From an uncultured Dyadobacter sp. (GTDB lineage Bacteria; Bacteroidota; Bacteroidia; Cytophagales; Spirosomataceae), in the NCBI GenBank assembly GCA_946481035.1, contig CAMLNK010000273.1, positions 1 to 6,119 on the forward strand: a stretch of DNA of 6,119 nucleotides, given 5' to 3'. Both the position numbers and the translations under genes were made by a program. How positions within the stretch are numbered: the first letter of the stretch is position 1; each line of letters opens with the position of its first letter. A model generated the notes under the pieces. It was not told the origin of the DNA, searched no databases, and saw only the letters and a program-made list of their open reading frames with translations. Below are positions 1-5,773 of this stretch, piece after piece.

Positions 1-816
1 TACGCGTTCCGGCCCCAGCGAATTGGTTACAAAATGCACACCGGTAATCAGGTGCACAAACAGGTCACCGCCAACACCGGTGCCGTAATCCTGGTAATTT
101 CTCCACCGGAAAAACCGCTTGGCATCAAATGCACGCTTGGGCGCATCGCCGAGGTAAGTGTCCCAATCCACCGTGCTGGGAGAAGCGTCGGTCGGGATGG
201 AGTAGTTCCATGCGCCTATGGCATTGAAACGATCGTTATTGGATTCCACATAATTGATCTCACCGATCTCGCCCGCCTGAAAAAGGCGCTTGGCCTCTTT
301 AAAAGAAGCCGAGCTGATCCGCTGGCTGCCCACCTGCATGGTTTTGCCCGATTTTTTCCAGGCATCTATCACCGACAAGCCTTCGTTGATATGGTGTACC
401 ATCGGTTTTTCGCAGTACACATTCTTTCCGGCCTGCAATGCGGCTTTGGTGATGTGGTCGTGCCAATGGTCGGGCGTAACGATGAGCACCGCGTCGATGT
501 CCTTTCTTTCCAGGATCTGCCGGTAGTCTCTCGTTGTGAAAATATCCTTTCCATAAAGCTCCTTCACCCGGGTAAGGCGGCCGTCGTACAGGTCGGCCGC
601 GGCGACGAATTCTACATCCTGAGAGCTGCGCAACGCCGCCTTGGTGTCGCTGTGCCCCTGAATGCCCATCCCTATCGTAGCGAAACGGATCTTGTCGTTA
701 GGACTGATTTTTTTGAGGTCCTTAATAATGTTAAAAGGCTTTGCAATGCTTTCCGTGGCTAACAGTGCAGACGCGGCTGTTACGTTTTTGATGAAATTAC
801 GGCGGTTAGGCTTCAT
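1..816 (-). CDS. Gfo/Idh/MocA-family oxidoreductase with Tat signal (3' end cut by window)
   Basis: The frame is open from ATG at 816-814 to the window edge: 272 codons, so the C-terminal part is missing (exported members usually run about 400-450 residues). The N-terminus MKPNRRNFIKN followed by an Ala/Leu-rich stretch is a twin-arginine export signal (R5-R6, F8, K10), so the enzyme is probably exported folded with its cofactor. A Rossmann NAD(P) site is visible as G49-M-G51-I-Q-G54. T114-P-D-H-W-H119 and the family hallmark E136-K-P138 follow, with the lysine expected to contact the nicotinamide and substrate. The start of the substrate domain (W227-D, then G249-G-D-L-F-V-H255) is present. 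The family oxidises or reduces sugar hydroxyls or ketones with NAD(P). Exported Bacteroidota members often oxidise glycosides at C3, which fits the DUF1080 gene nearby, but substrate cannot be read from sequence. It is divergent from the DinB gene. Confidence 0.93.
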   Translation of the reverse strand, partial: MKPNRRNFIKNVTAASALLATESIAKPFNIIKDLKKISPNDKIRFATIGMGIQGHSDTKAALRSSQDVEFVAAADLYDGRLTRVKELYGKDIFTTRDYRQILERKDIDAVLIVTPDHWHDHITKAALQAGKNVYCEKPMVHHINEGLSVIDAWKKSGKTMQVGSQRISSASFKEAKRLFQAGEIGEINYVESNNDRFNAIGAWNYSIPTDASPSTVDWDTYLGDAPKRAFDAKRFFRWRNYQDYGTGVGGDLFVHLITGVHFVTNSLGPERV

Positions 817-874
817 TTGAGGAATTCAAAAGGTTTAAGAAGATGATCCCTCTAATTTAAACAATTCAGGATTT

Positions 875-908
875 GTTGCGCCGGTTAATCAAAAATATGT
901 ACATTTTG
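875..908 (+). promoter_or_regulatory. Putative promoter for the DinB-family gene
   Basis: GTTG at 875-878 (one mismatch to the -33 element TTTG), a 21-nt spacer, and TACATTTT at 900-907 (one mismatch to TAnnTTTG, or TA-N3-TTTG if read to 908). The predicted start lies near 914-915, leaving a leader of about 30 nt before ATG 947. No Shine-Dalgarno motif precedes the start codon, as is usual in Bacteroidota. Both boxes are imperfect. Confidence 0.35.
890..897 (-). promoter_or_regulatory. Putative -7 box for the Gfo/Idh/MocA gene
   Basis: Read on the minus strand this is TATTTTTG, an exact match to the Bacteroidota -7 consensus TAnnTTTG. A start site about 7 nt downstream would give a leader of roughly 65-70 nt before ATG 816. 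No TTTG-like -33 element is seen at the usual 18-21 nt spacing, so the call rests on the -7 box and position alone. It sits back-to-back with the candidate DinB promoter box at 900-908. Confidence 0.4.
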
Positions 909-946
909 CCACCTTATTCCCCACCCTACTAATTAACTAACGTTCC

Positions 947-1429
947 ATGCACGCCGACCAGCGAAAAAAACTGATTAATGAACTGACCGATCTGGTCAGG
1001 GGCGGAAACGCTCACGTAACGCTCGAAGAAGCGCTTGCCGGCATCCCGGCCAACCTGCGCGCCGTAATCCCCGATAGCCTGCCTTACAGCATCTGGCAAC
1101 TCATGGAACACATCCGGATTGCCCAGAAAGACATCGTCGATTTTTCAATTTCAAAAGATTACAAAACGCTCATCTGGCCCGACGAGTATTGGCCCCAGCC
1201 AACCGACCAGGTAAGCGACGGTCAATGGGAAGAGAGCATAAAGGAAATCAACGACGACCAGCAGCGCTTCTTTCGTCTGTTGCAGGATGAAGGGAAGGAC
1301 CTTTTCAGTCCGCTGCCGTGGGGTAGCGGGCAGAATATCGTCCGCGAAGCCATGCTGATCGCCGACCACAACTCCTACCACACCGCGGAGATCATCGTAG
1401 CCCGGCGTCTGCTGGGCATATGGAGGTAG
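947..1429 (+). CDS. DinB-family (DinB/YfiT-like four-helix) protein
   Basis: A 160-residue protein, the usual size for single-domain DinB-like proteins. These form a four-helix bundle that typically binds a divalent metal through three histidines. The matching pattern is visible: H55 in SIWQLMEHIR (helix 2) and the C-terminal H141-N-S-Y-H145 in an ADHNSYHTAEI segment. The preceding LPWG region before the last helix is also typical. There is no signal peptide or membrane segment, so it should be cytoplasmic. Known relatives include bacillithiol- and mycothiol-dependent transferases and proteins of unknown function; nothing here fixes a substrate. Despite the name, this is unrelated to DNA polymerase IV. 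The gene stands alone: divergent from the oxidoreductase on its left and convergent with the DUF1080 gene on its right. ATG 947 is the only plausible start. Confidence 0.85.
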   Translation: MHADQRKKLINELTDLVRGGNAHVTLEEALAGIPANLRAVIPDSLPYSIWQLMEHIRIAQKDIVDFSISKDYKTLIWPDEYWPQPTDQVSDGQWEESIKEINDDQQRFFRLLQDEGKDLFSPLPWGSGQNIVREAMLIADHNSYHTAEIIVARRLLGIWR

Positions 1430-1466
1430 GGGCATTGTATAGAAGTTGTTTCAAATCTGGCCAAGT

Positions 1467-1526
1467 TGTCATGCTGAGCGAAGTCGAAGCATCGTGCATG
1501 ATGCTTCGACTTCGCTCAGCATGACA
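1467..1526. repeat. 60-bp near-perfect palindrome (REP-like/intergenic hairpin)
   Basis: Two 30-nt arms (1467-1496 and 1497-1526) are reverse complements with a single mismatch pair, 1494 against 1499. The outer 26 nt of each arm (1467-1492, 1501-1526) match perfectly. The left arm begins TGTCATGCTGAGCGAAG. The element lies between two convergent stop codons, 37 nt after the DinB stop and 13 nt from the DUF1080 stop, where it could form a hairpin in either transcript. No T-tract follows on either strand, so it is not a canonical intrinsic terminator. From memory, motifs of this type recur many times in Bacteroidota intergenic regions; copy number could not be checked here. Confidence 0.9.
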
Positions 1527-1539
1527 GTGTCCCCAAATA

Positions 1540-2181
1540 TTAAAGCTCTTCAATCATAATATCCTTGTAAAATACCTTGGCCTTTCCGCCGCCATGGATT
1601 TGCAAGCCGATAAGTCCCTTTTGCGGAATGGATTTGTCGGGCTCAGTGTAGTCGACTGTTTTCGTGCCATTCAGGAAAAGCTGAATGCGGCCGTTCCTGC
1701 TATGGACTTCGTAGTCATTCCAATCATTTCGCTTTACGATTTTTTCTACCAAAGCAGAATCGGGCGCAATCAACGTCTTGTTCCGCCTGGATTCGTCGTA
1801 CAGACTTGCCCAATATTTATCGCCCAGATCGGCCTGGTAGCCTGTCATTTCATAAGGCGGGTTTTTCAAACGCACGCTATGAAACTGGACACCTGTATTG
1901 ATAAAGCCCTCGTGGCCGGTCAGTTTAAACTTAACTTTTAATATAAAATTGGAATACTCCTTACGCGTACACAGGAATTCGTTATGCGGCACATTCTCTT
2001 TGAGTGAACCGCCCGCAATGCTGCCATCTTCTATTTGCCAGGTCTTGACAGTGTCCCCCTCCCATCCCCGGAACGTTTTTCCGTCAAAAAGCGCAACCGG
2101 CTTTTTTGATGGTTCGATCATAATACATCCGGCCAATGCCAGGGCAGCGGCGCAAGAAAAATAGAATGGGAGTTTCCTCAT
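1540..2181 (-). CDS. DUF1080 (3-keto-disaccharide hydrolase fold) lipoprotein
   Basis: A 213-residue protein. Residues 1-19 form a lipoprotein signal: M-R-K, a hydrophobic stretch, then L16-A-G-C19 as lipobox, with C19 the lipidated residue; residues CIMIEP follow. The rest fits the DUF1080/PF06439 concanavalin-like jelly roll. Family marks include VALFDGKTFRGWEGD near 29-43, the D-G-S-I-A-G-G strand, NTGVQFHS, MTGYQADLGD, and the closing G-L-I-G-L-Q-I-H-G-G-G with a final KVFYKDIMIEEL. The length is normal for a single-domain member. Characterised relatives cleave 3-keto-glycosides by elimination or hydration after a dehydrogenase has oxidised C3. A partner of that type, the Tat-exported Gfo/Idh/MocA enzyme, lies about 0.7 kb away on the same strand. 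The lipid anchor places it at the cell envelope. No clear promoter box was found upstream. Substrate is unknown. Confidence 0.9.
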   Translation of the reverse strand: MRKLPFYFSCAAALALAGCIMIEPSKKPVALFDGKTFRGWEGDTVKTWQIEDGSIAGGSLKENVPHNEFLCTRKEYSNFILKVKFKLTGHEGFINTGVQFHSVRLKNPPYEMTGYQADLGDKYWASLYDESRRNKTLIAPDSALVEKIVKRNDWNDYEVHSRNGRIQLFLNGTKTVDYTEPDKSIPQKGLIGLQIHGGGKAKVFYKDIMIEEL

Positions 2182-2276
2182 GGCACGGTCGGTTTGGTGC
2201 TAGTATACTTTTTTCTAATGATGGTTAAAGAGATTCAGGGAAGGTTTTTACTTTAATGTCCGAGAAGTAACCTGCC

Positions 2277-2306
2277 ATTGCTTTTTGCCTTATATCCGTA
2301 TTTTTA
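2277..2306 (+). promoter_or_regulatory. Weak candidate promoter for the histidine kinase
   Basis: ATTG at 2277-2280, an 18-nt spacer, and TATTTTTA at 2299-2306, each one mismatch away from the Bacteroidota TTTG / TAnnTTTG elements. This would give a leader of about 50 nt before ATG 2363. The surrounding 181-bp divergent spacer is AT-rich enough for such matches to arise by chance, and no matching box was seen for the DUF1080 gene on the other strand. Confidence 0.25.
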
Positions 2307-2362
2307 CAACTTGTGCCGACCACCAAATGGCGCGTACGTAAACCTGAGGAAGTTTTCAAACA

Positions 2363-4354
2363 ATGACTGATACGACCTTTAATGAGCCTGAGAACGACCT
2401 GCTGCTGGCGATCGAGCGGTTTAAACTTGTGGCAAAAGCTACCCATGACGTGATCTGGGACTGGGATCTGGGCAGAGGTACAGTATGGTGGAACGAGGGT
2501 ATGCAGGAAATTTTCGGCTACCGGCCGGAAGATATCGAAAACGGCCCCAATTCCTGGTTCGACCGCATTCACCCCGACGACCAGGAACAGGTTGTGAAAA
2601 AGATTTACAAGATAATCGAAAAAGGAGAGAACAACTGGTCGGATTTCTACCGGTTCAGGCGGGCGGATGGCTCTTACGCACACGTACACGACCGCGGCTA
2701 CACGATCCGGAGCGGGGACAAGCCTGTGCGAATGGTAGGTTCGATGATGGATATTTCCCGGCAGCTGTATGCGGATAAAGCCCGGCAGGAAAGTGAAGAG
2801 AATCTTACATTCGCGATTCAGGCAGCTCAGCTGGGCACCTGGAACCTGAATCCCGCCGATCAAACGGCACTGCTCAATGACCGCTGCAAGGAACTATATG
2901 GCTACCCGACCGATGCAGATTTGAGCTATGGAGGCCTGGTACAGTTTATACATCCTGAGGATCGCGCCAGGGTCATAGAGGCCGTCGAAAACGCGCTCAA
3001 CCCATCGCTGCGGGCACTTTACGACGTCCGCTACCGGGTAATCGGCGCCAGCGACCGCAAGCTCCGCTGGCTGCATTGCACAGGCCGCGCCTATTTCGAC
3101 TCATCGGGAAACGCCTACCGCTTTGCAGGCATTTCCCGCGAGATCACATCCGAAATTACAAGCCAGGAAAAAATCGCCTGGGCCGACCAGCAAGCCGCGA
3201 TGACCATCGAAGGATCGGGCGCGGGCTCCTTTATGGTGACCCTGGCGACGAACGAGATTATTTATTCGCCCACAATGGCGCGGATCATCACCGGAAGTGA
3301 GGCAGCCAATATGACGAGGGACATTCTGCTGGCAAGCCTTCATCCCGATGACATTGGTATCCGGAACCAGGCATATGCCGAAGCGGAAGACAATGGAGAG
3401 CTGCGCTACGAGGCGAGGTTTATCTGGAACGACGGCTCCGTGCATTGGGTGCGCGTGCTGGGGCGCTACCTGTACGACAGTATGGGCAAGGCCGTTTCAC
3501 TATCGGGCATTGTGATGGATATTACCGACCGGATCGAGTCCGAAGAACGGTACCGGCAGCTTGCCAGCGAGCTCGAAAGGCGCGTGGGCCAGCGCACCGA
3601 CGAGCTGCACCAGGCGAATATCGAGCTGGTGAATTCCAACAACAACCTGCAACAGTTTGCCTATGCTGCCAGCCACGATATGCAGGAGCCGCTCCGGAAA
3701 ATCCAGTCGTTCGGCTCCCGCCTGGCTTCGACTTATTCGGAAAAGCTCGATGACAATGGCAAATACATGCTCAACCGCATTCAGGATGCGTCCAAAAGGA
3801 TGTCGGCGATGATCGACGACCTGCTCAAATATTCCCGCCTGACAACACGCGAAGGTGAATTTCACGGTGTACGGCTCGATGAGATCGTGCATTCGGTACT
3901 GGCCGATCTGGAACTGTCAATCCAGGAACAGAAAACCGATATTATCGTTGGGGAGATGCCGGTTGTCTGGGGCAACGATTCACAGCTCACGCAACTCATG
4001 CAGAACCTGATCAGCAATGCGGTCAAATACCGGTTGCCCGATCAGGAATCAATCATCAGACTCTCATACCGCCCCGTGGACGAAGCAGAGAAGGAGACAT
4101 TACCGAAATTGCTGCCCAACCACCGGTACATTCGCCTGGAAGTGAGCGACAACGGTATCGGTTTTGACGAGATTTACCTCGACCGCATTTTCCAGATGTT
4201 CCAGCGGTTGCACGGACGCAGCGAGTTCTCGGGCTCGGGTATTGGTCTGGCGTTATGCAAAAAAGTTGTCCAGAACCACCACGGTTATATTACCGCCAGA
4301 AGCCGGCCCGGAGAAGGCGCCACTTTCATCGTATACCTGCCGCAACCACGCTGA
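2363..4354 (+). CDS. Soluble sensor histidine kinase, PAS-PAS-PAS-HisKA-HATPase
   Basis: A 663-residue hybrid-free histidine kinase. Three PAS domains (PAS_3-like) lie at about 18-133, 147-262 and 272-390, each with an HP(D/E)D motif (H70, H197, H327) and each ending in an xxDI or REI strand. A charged helical linker (about 391-425) follows. HisKA has the H-box A-S-H438-D-M-Q-E-P, with H438 the predicted phosphorylation site. The ATPase domain shows the N-box (N548, N552), G1 D596-N-G-I-G600 and G2 G624-S-G-I-G-L-A630, so it should be catalytically complete. There is no signal peptide, transmembrane segment or receiver domain, implying a cytoplasmic sensor signalling to a separate regulator, which is not in this window. 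Cofactor or ligand of the PAS domains is not evident. ATG 2363 is preceded by A-rich sequence without a Shine-Dalgarno motif. Its stop codon lies inside a terminator hairpin. Confidence 0.95.
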   Translation: MTDTTFNEPENDLLLAIERFKLVAKATHDVIWDWDLGRGTVWWNEGMQEIFGYRPEDIENGPNSWFDRIHPDDQEQVVKKIYKIIEKGENNWSDFYRFRRADGSYAHVHDRGYTIRSGDKPVRMVGSMMDISRQLYADKARQESEENLTFAIQAAQLGTWNLNPADQTALLNDRCKELYGYPTDADLSYGGLVQFIHPEDRARVIEAVENALNPSLRALYDVRYRVIGASDRKLRWLHCTGRAYFDSSGNAYRFAGISREITSEITSQEKIAWADQQAAMTIEGSGAGSFMVTLATNEIIYSPTMARIITGSEAANMTRDILLASLHPDDIGIRNQAYAEAEDNGELRYEARFIWNDGSVHWVRVLGRYLYDSMGKAVSLSGIVMDITDRIESEERYRQLASELERRVGQRTDELHQANIELVNSNNNLQQFAYAASHDMQEPLRKIQSFGSRLASTYSEKLDDNGKYMLNRIQDASKRMSAMIDDLLKYSRLTTREGEFHGVRLDEIVHSVLADLELSIQEQKTDIIVGEMPVVWGNDSQLTQLMQNLISNAVKYRLPDQESIIRLSYRPVDEAEKETLPKLLPNHRYIRLEVSDNGIGFDEIYLDRIFQMFQRLHGRSEFSGSGIGLALCKKVVQNHHGYITARSRPGEGATFIVYLPQPR

Positions 4355-4373
4355 CGCGGCAGGGTTATTTTTT
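4336..4373 (+). terminator. Intrinsic terminator spanning the histidine-kinase stop codon
   Basis: An 8-bp perfect stem, CCTGCCGC (4336-4343) with GCGGCAGG (4356-4363), encloses a 12-nt loop containing the TGA stop (4352-4354). It is followed by TTATTTTTT at 4365-4373. The upstream arm codes for the last kinase residues, and the T-tract is the antisense of the Lys-Lys-stop end of the convergent acetyltransferase gene. On the minus strand the stem is not followed by a T-tract, so it should act mainly on kinase transcripts. Confidence 0.75.
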
Positions 4374-4655
4374 CCAGACATCTGAAAATTCGTCGGGATG
4401 GCGGCGGAATTGTCCGTGCACATATTCGCATAGCGGCAGCACCTGCAAGCCGTGCCCGCGCGCGTAGGCTACCATCGCATCGAGCATTTTCCGCGCCAGC
4501 CCGTGGCCTTCCATCGCCGGATCGACCTCTGTGTGGTATACTGTCAATGTAGTTTCACTCAACCCGATCACCATTTCGCCCACCTGCTTGCCCTCTTCTT
4601 CTGCATAAAAAGCACCGCGCCGGCGGTTGTCGAGTTTGAATTTGATCTCAGCCAT
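4365..4655 (-). CDS. Small GNAT-type N-acetyltransferase (YjdJ/PF14542-like)
   Basis: With the start at ATG 4655 the product is 96 residues, the usual size of this compact GNAT subfamily (ordinary GNATs are nearer 150). The N-terminal strands read G14-A-F-Y-A-E-E-E-G-K, the typical opening. The acetyl-CoA loop is V44-D-P-A-M-E-G50-H-G52-L-A, and the end L73-P-L-C76-E-Y-V ... R-R-H86-P-D is the family's conserved C-terminal block. An in-frame ATG at 4700 would add 15 residues, but a perfect -7 promoter box (4695-4688) lies inside that extension and the family normally begins at the downstream Met. The chosen start is preceded by the A-rich AACAAAAAATT. It is cytoplasmic, with unknown acetyl acceptor. 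The gene is convergent with the kinase (10-bp gap) and divergent from the phosphotransferase. Confidence 0.88.
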   Translation of the reverse strand: MAEIKFKLDNRRRGAFYAEEEGKQVGEMVIGLSETTLTVYHTEVDPAMEGHGLARKMLDAMVAYARGHGLQVLPLCEYVHGQFRRHPDEFSDVWKK

Positions 4656-4674
4656 AATTTTTTGTTTAAACTGC

Positions 4675-4707
4675 GTTGCGTTCGGGGCAAATATATCCAT
4701 AATTTTG
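4675..4707 (+). promoter_or_regulatory. Putative promoter for the phosphotransferase gene
   Basis: GTTG (4675-4678, one mismatch to TTTG), a 21-nt spacer, then TAATTTTG (4700-4707), an exact match to TAnnTTTG. Predicted start near 4714 gives a leader of about 15 nt before ATG 4729. It overlaps the minus-strand promoter almost completely; the two -7 boxes are back-to-back, 4 nt apart. Confidence 0.55.
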
Positions 4708-4717
4708 CCGCCCCAAT
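4688..4717 (-). promoter_or_regulatory. Putative promoter for the GNAT gene
   Basis: On the minus strand: ATTG (4717-4714, one mismatch to TTTG), an 18-nt spacer, then TATATTTG (4695-4688), an exact match to TAnnTTTG. Predicted transcription start is near 4681, about 25 nt before ATG 4655. This placement argues against the alternative upstream start at 4700. Confidence 0.55.
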
Positions 4718-4728
4718 CGCCTTACGCC

Positions 4729-5730
4729 ATGAACGTCTTTCCTGTCTCGAATTCCAATCTTTCGCCCTTTCACCTGGGCACTTTTGTTCAAAAGCATTAT
4801 TTCCCCGGGCAAGAGGTCGAATGCCGCATACTAAAAACCGGGATCAGCGATACTTACCTGATCACTGCGGCAGGCAAACGCTACATTTTCCGCGTTTACA
4901 GTTTTCAGTGGCGCACACTGGCCGAGATCTCGGAAGAGCTGCGGCTATTGCAGCACCTGCGGGAAAATGGCATTTCGGTTTCCTACGCGATCGCGGATCT
5001 TGACAATACATTTATCCATTCATTTGCGGCGCCGGAAGGCGAACGTTTTGGAGTGCTATTCTCCTTCGCCGAAGGACATAAAGTGCTCAATTTCGATGCG
5101 GAAACGCACTGTCGAGTGGGCAGGCTCATGGCCGAAATGCATTTACTGACGAAGGATTTCGCATTGCAACGCGTTACCTACACCGCAAAGGAGCTACTGA
5201 TCGACTCGCTTGCGCAGTTAGGCAAATTCCTGCCCGCGGAAACCGAGGAAATGCAGTATATGAAATCGGTTCGGGAATATCTGGTAACCGAGCTGAAAAA
5301 TGCTGATCAAGGCCAGCTTCGGAAAGGTGCCGTTCACCTTGACCTTTGGTTCGACAATATGAATATTACCGGGGAAGGTGACATTACCTTCTTCGATTTC
5401 GACTTTTGCGGGAATGGCTGGCTTTGTATGGATATGGCTTATTATATGCTGCAAATCCATTCCACGGAAAAAGACGACGACGAACGCGAGCTTAAAACCG
5501 CGCAATTTCTCAAAGGTTATGAGTCCGTGACGCCGGTAAGCGCCGAAGAAAGGCGACTAATCCCGGTGCTGGGCATCTGCTTGTATTTTTTCTACCTGGG
5601 CATCCAGTCGGAGCGGTACGACAACTGGTCGAATGTATTTTTGAATGAAATCTATTTGAAAAGATTCATCAACCTTTTACTCAAAAAATACTTTGATTAT
5701 CACCAGCTTGGACAGAAGCTGACTTCATAA
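4729..5730 (+). CDS. APH/choline-kinase-fold phosphotransferase (aminoglycoside phosphotransferase family)
   Basis: A 333-residue protein of the APH-like kinase fold (Pfam phosphotransferase family, near SrkA and type II homoserine kinases). The N-lobe includes L35-K-T-G-I-S-D-T-Y-L (ATP-loop region) and R51-Y-I-F-R-V. The catalytic loop is H203-L-D205-L-W-F-D-N210, matching HxDxxxxN with D205 as catalytic base. The metal-binding strand is F-F-D223-F-D225-F, equivalent to DFG, followed by the usual M-D-M-A-Y helix. It transfers the ATP gamma-phosphate to a small-molecule or protein hydroxyl; the acceptor is unknown. The catalytic loop has Leu-Asp-Leu-Trp instead of the common Gly-Asp-Leu-His, so a true aminoglycoside resistance role is doubtful. 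An in-frame ATG at 4627 would add 34 residues resembling a signal peptide, but it lies upstream of the promoter and antisense to the GNAT gene, so ATG 4729 is preferred. The next gene begins 32 nt downstream. Confidence 0.88.
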   Translation: MNVFPVSNSNLSPFHLGTFVQKHYFPGQEVECRILKTGISDTYLITAAGKRYIFRVYSFQWRTLAEISEELRLLQHLRENGISVSYAIADLDNTFIHSFAAPEGERFGVLFSFAEGHKVLNFDAETHCRVGRLMAEMHLLTKDFALQRVTYTAKELLIDSLAQLGKFLPAETEEMQYMKSVREYLVTELKNADQGQLRKGAVHLDLWFDNMNITGEGDITFFDFDFCGNGWLCMDMAYYMLQIHSTEKDDDERELKTAQFLKGYESVTPVSAEERRLIPVLGICLYFFYLGIQSERYDNWSNVFLNEIYLKRFINLLLKKYFDYHQLGQKLTS

Positions 5731-5739
5731 TTGCTTACA

Positions 5740-5773
5740 TTCAGCACATTATAATATTTGTCATGATGCTGAA
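5740..5773 (+). promoter_or_regulatory. Hairpin that could sequester the start codon of the last gene
   Basis: TTCAGCA (5740-5746) pairs with TGCTGAA (5767-5773), and CAT (5747-5749) can pair with the start ATG (5763-5765), leaving A5766 as a bulge and a 13-nt AT-rich loop. It lies in the 32-nt gap after the phosphotransferase and reaches into the next gene. It might limit translation initiation or be chance. No immediate T-tract follows, so a terminator is less likely. Confidence 0.3.

Noticed and set aside
34..762. Long open frame on the + strand, 242 codons
   Set aside because: It is antisense to the Gfo/Idh/MocA gene, which shows Tat, Rossmann and EKP motifs in its own frame; the + strand product has no recognisable features.
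1467..1526. Palindrome read as a bidirectional intrinsic terminator
   Set aside because: No run of T follows the hairpin on either strand, so the terminator label was not used; it is listed as a repeat.
1522..2058. 13-mer TGACAGTGTCCCC at 1522-1534 and again at 2046-2058
   Set aside because: A single 13-nt repeat in 6 kb is within chance expectation, and the second copy is inside DUF1080 coding sequence.
2225..2863. 212-codon open frame on the - strand opposite the kinase N-terminus
   Set aside because: It is the antisense of the first two PAS domains and the upstream spacer, with an irregular, His/Cys/Pro-rich composition and no domain; the kinase frame explains the sequence.
4656..4700. 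15-residue N-terminal extension of the GNAT protein
   Set aside because: It contains the exact -7 promoter box for that gene, and the subfamily normally begins at the downstream methionine.
4627..4728. N-terminal extension of the phosphotransferase that looks like a signal peptide
   Set aside because: It is antisense to the GNAT start region and lies mostly upstream of the predicted + strand transcription start near 4714; the kinase fold is cytoplasmic, so ATG 4729 is preferred.
4452..5003. 183-codon + strand frame overlapping the GNAT and phosphotransferase genes
   Set aside because: It runs antisense to the GNAT gene and then out of frame through the kinase gene, and its product has no domain signature.
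4365..5730. Acetyltransferase and APH-fold kinase pair read as an aminoglycoside-resistance locus
   Set aside because: The GNAT is a 96-residue YjdJ-like protein and the kinase has a non-standard catalytic loop (HLDLW); neither resembles known resistance enzymes closely, and no mobile-element context is present.
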